64,000 bases of DNA from Lutispora thermophila DSM 19022 (GTDB taxonomy: Bacteria > Bacillota > Clostridia > Lutisporales > Lutisporaceae), in assembly GCF_900142105.1 (NCBI RefSeq), contig NZ_FQZS01000017.1:29220-93219 (forward strand), given 5' to 3'. The translations under genes were made by a program, and so were the position numbers. Each line of letters opens with the position of its first letter. The first letter of the stretch is position 1. The notes beneath the pieces were generated by a model that saw only the letters and a program-made list of their open reading frames with translations, ran no database searches and was not told the DNA's origin. Below are positions 18,625 to 26,666 of the stretch, one piece after another.

Positions 18625-19773
18625 ATGATGAATAATTACAGCAATAATTATGATCCACCTGAGGAATTCATCAGAAGAAGGAAAAGAGGCAGTGGCCTGG
18701 CATATTTTGCAGTTGGTCTGATGGGTGCCATAATCGGCGGATTTATAATGGCAGTTTTGGCTCCCGTATATCTATATGGGAAATATACACCTGTACCCAA
18801 TAGTACCGGTGGCGATACAGCTCAGCAAATAGTGATCAATACAACAGAAGATATCAATGTAGCAGGGGCTGTGGCCAAAAAGGTAATGCCAACGGTTGTA
18901 GGCATAAGCACTGTTACAGTGCAAAGAGACATTTTCTTTGGAGCAAGATACACAGAAGGGGTAGGTTCAGGAGTAATAGTAGATCCGAGAGGATACATAC
19001 TGACCAATTCCCATGTTGTGGGAGATAGCAGAACCAAATTGACGGTTTCTCTAGCTGACGGAAGAGAGCTGGAAGGAAATGTGTTGTGGCAGGATGCAGG
19101 ATTGGATCTTGCAGTGGTAAAGGTACAAGCGAATAATCTGCCTACAGCGGAACTGGGTGACTCAGATTTACTTACAGTGGGTGAAGTGGCCATAGCAATA
19201 GGAAATCCCCTTGGTCTGAGATACGAGAGGACAGTAACCCAAGGAATAGTATCAGGTTTAAACAGAAGCATAATGGTAGACCAGAATACCATAATGGAAG
19301 ACTTGATACAGACAGATGCTGCAATAAATCCAGGAAACAGCGGAGGGCCGCTTATAAACAGCAAAGGTCAGATAATAGGCATAAACACAGTGAAAGCCTC
19401 TGCCGAAGGATTAGGCTTTGCCATACCTATAAATGTTACAAAGCCTATTATAAAGCATTTTGTTGAAGATGGAGTATTTAATCCTCCTTATCTAGGTATA
19501 TACACATTAGACAGAGAAATAGTCGGATATTATGACACGGATATAGAGATCAAATCAGGACTATATATACATAGGATAATCAAAGGATCTGCGGCAGAAA
19601 GTGCAGGACTTAGAGAAGGCGATATAATCACTCATATTGACAATGTGGAAGTAAACACCATGCTGAAACTAAGGAGCGTATTATACTATAAAAAGCCTGG
19701 CGATACAGTGGATATAAGATATCAGAGGAATGGAAAAGAATATGAAACTGAAGCAGTGCTTCAAGGCAAATAG
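18625..19773 (+). CDS. htrA: HtrA/DegP-type S1C serine protease with PDZ domain
   Basis: About 382 aa from ATG 18625 (GAAGGTGA just upstream). A cytoplasmic N-tail with RRRKRG and one transmembrane helix (YFAVGLMGAIIGGFIMAVLA) anchor the protease outside. The triad is His in ILTNSHVVGD, Asp in GLDLAVVKV and Ser in INPGNSGGPLI; a C-terminal PDZ domain spans GLYIHRIIKGSAAESAGLREGDIITHI. It degrades misfolded secreted proteins under envelope stress. HtrA next to rlmH at the end of the wal locus is a conserved Firmicute arrangement. Confidence 0.93.
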   Translation: MMNNYSNNYDPPEEFIRRRKRGSGLAYFAVGLMGAIIGGFIMAVLAPVYLYGKYTPVPNSTGGDTAQQIVINTTEDINVAGAVAKKVMPTVVGISTVTVQRDIFFGARYTEGVGSGVIVDPRGYILTNSHVVGDSRTKLTVSLADGRELEGNVLWQDAGLDLAVVKVQANNLPTAELGDSDLLTVGEVAIAIGNPLGLRYERTVTQGIVSGLNRSIMVDQNTIMEDLIQTDAAINPGNSGGPLINSKGQIIGINTVKASAEGLGFAIPINVTKPIIKHFVEDGVFNPPYLGIYTLDREIVGYYDTDIEIKSGLYIHRIIKGSAAESAGLREGDIITHIDNVEVNTMLKLRSVLYYKKPGDTVDIRYQRNGKEYETEAVLQGK

Positions 19774-19818
19774 GGACACTGGGGACGGCTCTCGGTGTAT
19801 CACTTAGGGGATAGATAG

Positions 19819-19859
19819 GATGGTTCTTTTTATGCCATTGTTCTTTAGAAAGAATCATC
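19819..19859 (+). terminator. Hairpin between htrA and rlmH
   Basis: Stem GATGGTTCTTT (19819-19829) with AAAGAATCATC (19849-19859), one G-T pair. The region before it (19771-19810) is a GGGACACTGGGGACGG-type sequence resembling REP-like spacers. Confidence 0.45.
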
Positions 19860-19886
19860 TCTCAAAGCTCAAAGGGAGTGTGTTTT

Positions 19887-20366
19887 ATGAACATAACCAT
19901 AATTACAGTGGGGAAGCTGAAGGAAAATTATTTGAAAGAAGCCGTTTCGGAATACTCCAAACGGCTTTCTAAGTATTGCAAACTGGAGATAATAGAAGTG
20001 CCTGACGAAAAAGCTCCGGAAACCATGAGCCAAGCAGAAGAAGAGTCTGTAAAGCAAAAAGAAGGCCAGGCAATATTGAAGCATATTAAAAATGATACCT
20101 ATGTAGTTGCTTTGGCTATTGATGGGAAAATGCTTTCATCTGAAGGCTTTTCGGATTTCATCAATGACCTTGGCATAAGGGGAAAGAGCAATATTGCCTT
20201 TATCATAGGCGGTTCGTTGGGGTTGAGCTATGAAGTTTTGAGAAGGGCAGATTATAAGCTATCCTTTTCACCTATGACATTTCCCCATCAGCTTATGCGT
20301 GTAATTCTTCTGGAACAGATATATAGAGGATACAGAATTATGAAGGGTGAACCGTATCATCGCTAA
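19887..20366 (+). CDS. rlmH: 23S rRNA (pseudouridine1915-N3)-methyltransferase RlmH
   Basis: 159 aa from ATG 19887 (AAAGGGAG 8 bases upstream), exactly the normal RlmH length. It starts [20 protein letters not shown] and has the SPOUT knot [11 protein letters not shown] and the C-terminal [20 protein letters not shown]. It methylates pseudouridine 1915 in helix 69 of 23S rRNA. The last codons, GEPYHR-stop, are the left attachment site of the mobile element that begins here: a second copy of these codons (GEPYHK-stop) lies at 34560-34580. The final Arg codon and TAA are therefore supplied by the element; the enzyme stays intact. Confidence 0.95.
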   Translation: MNITIITVGKLKENYLKEAVSEYSKRLSKYCKLEIIEVPDEKAPETMSQAEEESVKQKEGQAILKHIKNDTYVVALAIDGKMLSSEGFSDFINDLGIRGKSNIAFIIGGSLGLSYEVLRRADYKLSFSPMTFPHQLMRVILLEQIYRGYRIMKGEPYHR

Positions 20367-20376
20367 TACATGACTC
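20346..20376. other. Left attachment site (attL) with terminal inverted repeat
   Basis: The 15-base core GGTGAACCGTATCAT (20346-20360) encodes the RlmH tail. After four bases the inverted repeat AATACATGACTC (20365-20376) begins; its exact reverse complement is at the right end. Confidence 0.85.
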
Positions 20377-20386
20377 CAAATCGTAT

Positions 20387-20418
20387 GTGTTATGCTTAGA
20401 AGTAGGAAGACATAACAC
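20387..20418. promoter_or_regulatory. Hairpin/inverted repeat upstream of the recombinase start
   Basis: Perfect 8-bp inverted repeat GTGTTATG (20387-20394) and CATAACAC (20411-20418), 18 bases before the recombinase ATG at 20437. It could be an operator for the recombinase or part of the recombination site. There is no T tract, so it is not a terminator. Confidence 0.5.
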
Positions 20419-20436
20419 TGAACGGAGGGAGTCAAT

Positions 20437-22530
20437 ATGGGTAAGATTGCAATTTACACGAGAGTTTCAAGCGAAAAGCAAGCAGCAGAAGACAGATATT
20501 CATTGGCTGTTCAAAAAGAAAAATGTGTTTATTATCTTAAATCGCAAGGCTACAAAGAAGAAGATATGATTTTCTTCGAGGACGCAGGAATAAGTGGAAC
20601 TACGATAGAACAGCGTGATGAACTAAAGGAATTGCTTAGGCAAATTCAAGAACCAAACAGCGAAATCGAAGGTATTTGTTGTTTCGATTTATCAAGAATA
20701 AGTCGTTCTATAAGTCATACTTTAGACATTTTCCGACTTCTAAAGGAGAAGGAATTAAAATTATTTACTGTTGATGGTGCATTTCAAGGGGATATAAATA
20801 GCCAAACAGCAAAAATTATGGTTTCAATACACAGCATGCTAAACGAGTTATATATCGACCAGTTGAGGGAACGTGTAAAAGCAGGACTGGAGAAGTCTGT
20901 CGCTAATGGAAATTATTATGGAGGCCCTGCACCTCTTGGTTATCGCTATATTTATATAAATGCTAAAACTGATGAAGTATTAACAGAAAAAAATCAAGAA
21001 AAAAGCACTAAAAGAAAAGATATAAAAAAGAAATTAGTCATTGATAAAAACGAAAAACCAATCATAGAACTAATTTTTCATCTTTTTACAAATGAAAAAT
21101 ACAGTATAAAAAATGTTGCACAATACCTTAATCTCAACGGCTATCGAACAAGGCAAGGTAAACAATTTGCAACCGCTACTGTTCAAAAAATTTTAGAAAA
21201 TCCCGTGTATGCGGGTAGGCTATTCTGGGCAAAAAGAAAACAAAAGAAAAAAACAGACAATGGTGTAAGAGTATGGGAAAAAACTAGCATATACGATATT
21301 AATTTTTATGACTTACCAAAAGGGAATCATGAGGCAATCATCACTGAAGAATTCTTTCTTGAAACTCTTGAAAGGCTTCGAGGTAGAAGAAAAATACGAA
21401 AGAATCTCAACATGGCAGAAGCAATGTCATCTATAACAAAACAAGAGTATTTTGATGCACACAAAAAGATGTTTATAAATATACTTCATTGTCCGAATTG
21501 TGGTGGAAAAATGACTTCAAGTTTACAGCCATCTCCCGTATTGGTTGATGGTACAAGAAAACCTGCAAAAGTTTATTACAAATGTTCAACATACAACGCA
21601 GGTAAAAATCTTTGTGATGGGTACTACAGTGTTCAGGAAGAAAGAGTTTTCAATTTAATAAAGGAAGATTTTTTTACAAGACTTAAAGAAGCGTTTACAT
21701 TAGTTAAAGAATATCAAAATTATTTAAAGGAACAACATGGTGCTAATGAAGAAATGCTTTTCGATAAAGAAATAAATAAAATTAAAGATGAAATTAAAAA
21801 TCTTGAAAAAAACGAAAGCAAACTTTTAACAAAATTAGATAACTTAATTAATATTCAATTAGAAGAAGAAAAAGGCTCTTTGAAGTATAATCGTATAGAA
21901 AAAATGATAAAAGAAACAGAAAAAGAGATTGAAGAAGTGAAAGAATTTCAAGAGGAACTACAAAATAGGATAATTCAAGCAAAAAAGCGAAGAGAAGCGT
22001 TACTTAGTGAGGCAAAGGAACAAGAAGAGTATGAAAATATGGAGGAGTATTTTAATTCACTTTCACTTCTTCAAAAAAGGCAACTTTTAGAGAAAGTCTA
22101 CAGCAAAATTGTAATAGACACTATTTCAAATGCGAAATTTGGCCCAAAGAGACTGACTTTAAAGGAGGTTAAATATAATCAATACAGTAGCACATTTGGG
22201 TTATGTAAAATTCTAGGAGTGCAAGATTTCAAGCAGTTTAACGAGTATTTAAAAGAAAAAAGGAAAGAGGAACTTAATTTACTTGAACAGTATTATGGGG
22301 ACGCAGAAGAGTATCTCAAAGAAATTGAGAAAACAAACAAAAGTGATAAGTTTTATAAATATTTCAAAGAATTAGAAAAAGAAATCAAAATTGATGATGA
22401 ATCAAAATTTATAGATGATTTTATAGAGAAAAATATGGGCTTAGATTTTGAGGAATTTGAAAAGCGATTTACAGAAGCATATAAAGCATATAAGGGATAT
22501 AATAGGAATTATATTAATATGTTTTCGTAA
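20437..22530 (+). CDS. Large serine recombinase (integrase), rlmH-targeting
   Basis: 697 aa, GGAGGGA 7 bases before the ATG. Domain order: resolvase catalytic domain (residues about 1-150, nucleophile Ser11 in YTRVSSEKQ, then DLSRISRS), recombinase DNA-binding domain (about 165-300, GPAPLGYRY to ENPVYAGRLFWAK), a zinc ribbon (LHCPNCGGKMTSS, then YKCSTYN and LCDGYY; about 348-400), and a long coiled coil (about 430-530). A further 130-residue charged, helical C-terminal extension makes it longer than typical Ccr proteins (about 450-560 aa). It should join attP and the rlmH attB. Its position directly beside attL is that of a self-encoded integrase. Confidence 0.93.
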   Translation: MGKIAIYTRVSSEKQAAEDRYSLAVQKEKCVYYLKSQGYKEEDMIFFEDAGISGTTIEQRDELKELLRQIQEPNSEIEGICCFDLSRISRSISHTLDIFRLLKEKELKLFTVDGAFQGDINSQTAKIMVSIHSMLNELYIDQLRERVKAGLEKSVANGNYYGGPAPLGYRYIYINAKTDEVLTEKNQEKSTKRKDIKKKLVIDKNEKPIIELIFHLFTNEKYSIKNVAQYLNLNGYRTRQGKQFATATVQKILENPVYAGRLFWAKRKQKKKTDNGVRVWEKTSIYDINFYDLPKGNHEAIITEEFFLETLERLRGRRKIRKNLNMAEAMSSITKQEYFDAHKKMFINILHCPNCGGKMTSSLQPSPVLVDGTRKPAKVYYKCSTYNAGKNLCDGYYSVQEERVFNLIKEDFFTRLKEAFTLVKEYQNYLKEQHGANEEMLFDKEINKIKDEIKNLEKNESKLLTKLDNLINIQLEEEKGSLKYNRIEKMIKETEKEIEEVKEFQEELQNRIIQAKKRREALLSEAKEQEEYENMEEYFNSLSLLQKRQLLEKVYSKIVIDTISNAKFGPKRLTLKEVKYNQYSSTFGLCKILGVQDFKQFNEYLKEKRKEELNLLEQYYGDAEEYLKEIEKTNKSDKFYKYFKELEKEIKIDDESKFIDDFIEKNMGLDFEEFEKRFTEAYKAYKGYNRNYINMFS

Positions 22531-22663
22531 CTTTAAAAAGATTACTTGTTATTTATTCTTCATTTAAAAATTATACTTGACTTTAAGAATAATATTTTGA
22601 TAGTAAATAAATGCCCATCACTAAGCAGGAATTAATCGGAATACCTCCAAAACTTAGTTTTAA

Positions 22664-22700
22664 ACAAATATGCTTACCAAAATACGGTAAGCATATTTGT
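22664..22700. terminator. Bidirectional terminator between recombinase and primase genes
   Basis: Perfect 15-bp stem ACAAATATGCTTACC (22664-22678) with GGTAAGCATATTTGT (22686-22700), between convergent genes. Confidence 0.8.
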
Positions 22701-22744
22701 TCATAGATAATACCTGATAATAAATGTTGACCATATAATCAGTC

Positions 22745-24751
22745 TTATTTTGTTTTCTTTTTTAGTAAATTATCATCCAATAGGCTTCTTTGGATTAGCA
22801 GATACTTTTTAGTGTTAATACCTAATTTCTTATTAATATTTTTATTAGCCTTTAAATATATTAAGTCGTATTTTTGCATGATATCAGGTAAAGCCTTTCT
22901 ATATTCATATTCTTTTACTCCACGTCTTATATAGTTATTATCCACTTTTAATTTATTATTTAGAATCATATCTTTAGTAAAATAACCATAAGTTTTAATT
23001 TGATGAAGTATGAATAACTCAATTGCTTCTCTTATATTTCTACTTTTTTCACTATCTATTACATTAACCAAATAAATTTGATTTGCGAAATTTTCTCCGA
23101 AGCAGTTTTCAAGAAACTTTTTGCTCATTCCTGTAATACTGAAATTATATTGAAGCATAACAAATGCCCTTTCATCTGCTGTTTTAAAGACCTCATCACT
23201 ATAGTAAGGTACTGTATAGAATGAAATTCCGTTTTGAGCATTCGCCTTGGAAATTTGCACAGCAGTTGCCCTTAAATTTTTGTTTACATGTTTATATGGG
23301 ATTTTGTTAAGTAATCCCAAGGCACAAAATAAGTTTATATATTTATTTATATTTGTGACACTTTTATTTTTTTCCCCTGCTAGGTATCTGTTAGAAAAGA
23401 AAAAAACACTATCTCCATTTAGGCAGAAAAAGCGATTAACAATATTTTTTTTACCGATTTTAAGAATATCTAATAGAATAGGAAGTCCAAACCTGAGAAT
23501 GCGGTTTAAATATGGAAAATCCCCTTTCCTTTCGCTAAGTTGGCATAAATGCGTTATGTTTCTTTCAAACTTTTTATTCTGTACATTTATCCAAGTTGAA
23601 TCTTCTACTTTTATGTTAAAGTATTCCATTAATTTCTTTATAGCATGAGAAGTATCGCTGTTCTCTGTAATTTTTACTATATTAATTATATCAACACCTT
23701 TTCCGCCGTTATAACAAGTACAAGCAGGAGAATTGCAAAAGTACTTATATATCCCGTCATTGTTTTTTATGATAACAGCACTGGGGTTATTGTCATTATG
23801 AAAAATGCATCTAAAGTTTTTTCCAGGTTTTGCATCAATGCCTAGATAATTAATTAAATCTTGCTGCTTTAAAAATTGAATTACTTCTTCGTATGGTAAA
23901 GTTGTGGAAGAATATACTTTTCGGTTTATGTTCTGCGAATTGTTTACCTCAGTCTTTACTGAAATAGGTTTTATTTTATTGCTTTTATTATCGTTAAACA
24001 GTTCAGATATGTTACATCCTATTGCATTGGCAATATCTTCCTGAGTATATTTTTTATTTGTATTTAGATATATACACTTAATATAAAAAGGCTCATCAGG
24101 ATTCTTTAAATGTTTATAATTAATTAACCTTAACACCCTATTTATATCCTTTACACTTATGTCAGCATGTTCTTTTCTTTCTTCACAAGCAGAGAAATAA
24201 CAAATAAGTTTTTCCTGAAGCGGAGTAAATACATCTAAATTTTGAGGTTTGTCAAGGTCAAGAAGCCAATATACGTGAAAACCATTTTTGGTTTCTACGA
24301 TTACATTTGGAGAAAGTATAAAAGTTTCTAGTTTTTTTAAAAAAGTAATTTTATATTTTTCTATTTCTGTTTTACTTCTGTATTCATAAACGGTTTTACC
24401 ATCAGGGTCTTTGAAAACTTCCCCGTTAATTAATTTAGGGACTTTTCCAAAATCCATGTCAATAAAGTGGGCATTTATTCTTTTAATAGATTTCTTCTCA
24501 TGACCTCCAGAATTAACTACAAAATAAATGCCATATCCTTGTTTCTGATATTTTTCAAAAACCTTTTGAATAAGCGGATATTCTAACTCGTCATCAACGG
24601 TTAATTTGCAGTCAAAGTTTTTGGCTATATGCTTTTTTTCCTGAATAAGTCTGAAGTATACTTTTTCATTTGGTTTTTTAAACACTAATAAAAAATCAAA
24701 ATCTGAAATATTTAATGCTGGGCGGTTATTAATATCAATATTTAATTCCAC
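22745..24751 (-). CDS. RepB/AEP-type primase with CHC2-like zinc finger
   Basis: About 668 aa from GTG 24751, which has AAAGGAGG 11 bases upstream; the frame opens at GTG 24784 without a ribosome site. The N-terminal half has the archaeo-eukaryotic primase motifs of RepB-type replication proteins: HFIDMDFG (hDhD), NGFHVYWLLDL (the S/G-x-H motif) and INRVLRLINYKHLKNP (R-x-x-RL...N-K). A DnaG-like zinc finger follows (FRCIFHNDNNPSA, then YFCNSPACTC and GKGVDIINIV). The C-terminal 280 residues are unrecognised. It probably primes replication of the excised element. Confidence 0.75.
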   Translation of the reverse strand: MELNIDINNRPALNISDFDFLLVFKKPNEKVYFRLIQEKKHIAKNFDCKLTVDDELEYPLIQKVFEKYQKQGYGIYFVVNSGGHEKKSIKRINAHFIDMDFGKVPKLINGEVFKDPDGKTVYEYRSKTEIEKYKITFLKKLETFILSPNVIVETKNGFHVYWLLDLDKPQNLDVFTPLQEKLICYFSACEERKEHADISVKDINRVLRLINYKHLKNPDEPFYIKCIYLNTNKKYTQEDIANAIGCNISELFNDNKSNKIKPISVKTEVNNSQNINRKVYSSTTLPYEEVIQFLKQQDLINYLGIDAKPGKNFRCIFHNDNNPSAVIIKNNDGIYKYFCNSPACTCYNGGKGVDIINIVKITENSDTSHAIKKLMEYFNIKVEDSTWINVQNKKFERNITHLCQLSERKGDFPYLNRILRFGLPILLDILKIGKKNIVNRFFCLNGDSVFFFSNRYLAGEKNKSVTNINKYINLFCALGLLNKIPYKHVNKNLRATAVQISKANAQNGISFYTVPYYSDEVFKTADERAFVMLQYNFSITGMSKKFLENCFGENFANQIYLVNVIDSEKSRNIREAIELFILHQIKTYGYFTKDMILNNKLKVDNNYIRRGVKEYEYRKALPDIMQKYDLIYLKANKNINKKLGINTKKYLLIQRSLLDDNLLKKKTK

Positions 24752-24956
24752 TGTAACTAACTCCTCCTTTGCAGAAGGAGTCACTAAATGTTTTGTTTCA
24801 CGAAAATTGTAATTTTCTACACCATGGCTATATTTATTTAACTTAAACGTATTGGCACAAAGTACTTTCCGCTTTAATTAGCGACTCCATGCCAGTTTTT
24901 TATGGCATTATATTTCCTAAATTTTAAAAATCAAATTTTTGAGACAGTTTTTTTAT

Positions 24957-25014
24957 AAAAAGAGAAACAATAAGAACTTAACTATAAAAGCAAGGTCTTA
25001 TTGTTTCTCTTTTT
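24957..25014. repeat. Long perfect inverted repeat in the primase-resolvase intergenic region
   Basis: AAAAAGAGAAACAATAAGA (24957-24975) and TCTTATTGTTTCTCTTTTT (24996-25014) are perfect 19-bp complements with T-rich ends on both strands, so the hairpin looks like a bidirectional terminator. No protein gene ends here: the primase is transcribed away to the left and the resolvase to the right. The 592-base interval (24752-25343) is otherwise very A/T-rich with no convincing ORF; a small RNA ending at this hairpin is possible. Confidence 0.7.
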
Positions 25015-25218
25015 AACAGTTATATGGTTTTAAGCCCACTACTTTTGAAAATTATAATATATTTTACATAGGTTAAATAAAATTTTGGCTACAGAAGTGT
25101 AAATTCAAATAACGCATTATTAAATAAATACTGGAAGATTGTAATTATTAACTGTATTTTATGTGCTGCCTTTTATATTTCTATGCGCTACAATGTTTGT
25201 AAAAGTACATTATATTTT

Positions 25219-25252
25219 ATAAATGTTTAACAAGTAGATTTATAACATTTAT
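25219..25252. promoter_or_regulatory. Operator-like inverted repeat upstream of the resolvase gene
   Basis: ATAAATGTT (25219-25227) and AACATTTAT (25244-25252) form a 9-bp inverted repeat; related TTTGTAAA and TTTATAAACAC sequences recur at 25196, 25248 and 25300, and ACTTTCATTTG is directly repeated just before the GGGGG ribosome site. This suggests autoregulation or a resolution site. Confidence 0.4.
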
Positions 25253-25343
25253 AAACACTATTTTATATTGATTTTCATAATTTAAAAAAGTATACTTTTG
25301 TAAACACTTTACTTTCATTTGACTTTCATTTGGGGGTTAAATT

Positions 25344-25967
25344 ATGCAAAGAAATTACGCTTATTTGAGGGTTAGCACAAAAGAACAAAATTTAAATCGG
25401 CAACTTGACGCAATCAAACAACTAAATGAACATATTGACGAGAGAGACATATATCTAGACATGGCTTCAGGTAAAGATTTCAATCGTCCCGAATGGCAAG
25501 CCTTGAAAAGGAGTATCCGTCCTGGGGATACACTTTTTATTCACTCTTTAGATAGATTGGGACGTAACAAAGCACAAATCTTACGGGAGTGGCAATGGTT
25601 GGTTGATAATAAAATTAATATCGTAGTTCTTGATATGCCACTCTTGGATACAAGGAAGTATGTAGACCTTGACGGAATTGGAGAATTGGTTACAAGTTTA
25701 GTGTTACAGATTCTATCCTGGCTTGCAGAAGAAGAAAGGAAAAAAATAAAGGAGAGGCAAAGAGAAGGAATTAACGCAGCCTTGCGAAGAGGAATAAAAT
25801 TTGGACGTCCACCTGTTCCAAAGCCCCAAAATTTTGATGAGATTTATAAACAGTGGAAAAATGGTGAAATTACAGCCACAAAAGCCATGCAGATACTTGG
25901 ACTTAAAAGAAACACTTTCTATAAATTTGCTTCACAAGAAAAGGAGATTGGTAAAGCGAAAATGTGA
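25344..25967 (+). CDS. Small serine recombinase (resolvase/invertase family)
   Basis: 207 aa with GGGGG 8 bases before the ATG. The catalytic domain has Ser11 in YLRVSTKEQN, the DxxSGKDFNRP loop and SLDRLGRN; the long E helix carries EEERKKIKERQREGINAA; and a C-terminal helix-turn-helix (ITATKAMQILGLKRNTFYKF) follows GIKFGRPP. This is the size and order of Tn3-type resolvases and DNA invertases. In this element it could resolve dimers of the excised circle or invert a segment; I see no obvious invertible repeat pair. It terminates at the 26024-26053 hairpin. Confidence 0.9.
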   Translation: MQRNYAYLRVSTKEQNLNRQLDAIKQLNEHIDERDIYLDMASGKDFNRPEWQALKRSIRPGDTLFIHSLDRLGRNKAQILREWQWLVDNKINIVVLDMPLLDTRKYVDLDGIGELVTSLVLQILSWLAEEERKKIKERQREGINAALRRGIKFGRPPVPKPQNFDEIYKQWKNGEITATKAMQILGLKRNTFYKFASQEKEIGKAKM

Positions 25968-26023
25968 TTTTTTATAGAAAATATCAATAAACGAAATAAG
26001 AAAATAGTAAAATTACTCTTTAA

Positions 26024-26053
26024 AATAAACCGCTATAACAATAGCGGTTTATT
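26024..26053. terminator. Bidirectional terminator between resolvase and vsr
   Basis: Perfect 13-bp stem AATAAACCGCTAT (26024-26036), loop AACA, ATAGCGGTTTATT (26041-26053). The restored vsr stop codon (26049-26051) lies inside. Confidence 0.85.
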
Positions 26054-26106
26054 TATTGCTTTGTTTTCTTAGTTGTATCGCTTCTTCTATTTTTTTTACA
26101 CAATCA

Positions 26107-26478
26107 TCAAGATTTTTTTTTAATTTCTTTTTCCCAAAACCTTAATACTATCCAGCCATCAGAAATTAACTCTTCATTTACCCTTTTATCTCTTTCCATA
26201 TTTTTTTCGATTTTACGAATCCAGAATTCCCTATTTGTACCTAAACGCTTCTTTTTCTCTTCCCAATTATATCCATGCCAAAATTCGGAATCGCAAAAGA
26301 CGGCAACTTTATATTTTGTAAATACAATATCTGGTTTACCTGGTAGGTTTTTATAATTTTTTCTGTATCTGTAGCCTTTTTCCCAAAGTTTTTTCCTAAG
26401 CATTATTTCAATTTTCGTATCTTTTCCTTTAATAGCCTGCATATTCCTTTTTCTTTGTTCAGGAGTTAATACATCCAT
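26107..26478 (-). CDS. vsr: Vsr-type very short patch repair endonuclease (C-terminus shifted at an A9 run)
   Basis: 123 aa as read, from ATG 26478 with GGAGG 8 bases upstream. It has the Vsr family signature: LTPEQRKRNMQAIKGKDTKIE, the LPGKPDIVF strand, catalytic Asp and the CDSEFWHGY loop, then W..KIEKNMERD and a final WIVLRFWEKEI. Vsr enzymes nick 5' of T in T:G mismatches formed by deamination of 5-methylcytosine, which fits the methyltransferase next door. Right after EIKK the gene enters nine A residues. Removing one A continues as NLDDCVKKIEEAIQLRK to a stop at 26049, the usual Vsr C-terminal helix, so the ORF as read is about 19 residues short. Confidence 0.85.
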   Translation of the reverse strand: MDVLTPEQRKRNMQAIKGKDTKIEIMLRKKLWEKGYRYRKNYKNLPGKPDIVFTKYKVAVFCDSEFWHGYNWEEKKKRLGTNREFWIRKIEKNMERDKRVNEELISDGWIVLRFWEKEIKKKS

Positions 26479-26601
26479 ATATCATTCCTCCACTTTTTAT
26501 AATTATACTATCTTGGTAAGAAAAAGTTAAGATATTATTTAAATTCAATTATGCCGAAATACATATTTATTGAAATACATAAAGTTATTATTATGTATTT
26601 A

Positions 26602-26630
26602 TTGACAATGATAATAATTTGATGTAAAAT
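26602..26630 (+). promoter_or_regulatory. Strong promoter of the methyltransferase operon
   Basis: TTGACA (26602-26607), a 17-base spacer and TAAAAT (26625-26630), 36 bases before the ATG at 26667; the best sigma-A match in the element. Confidence 0.65.
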
Positions 26631-26666
26631 CTATCTGTAATATTACATAACACAGGAGGACTTAGC

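Noticed and set aside
20387..20569. 60-aa ORF overlapping the recombinase start in another frame
   Set aside because: Same-strand shadow of the recombinase N-terminus with no ribosome site of its own.
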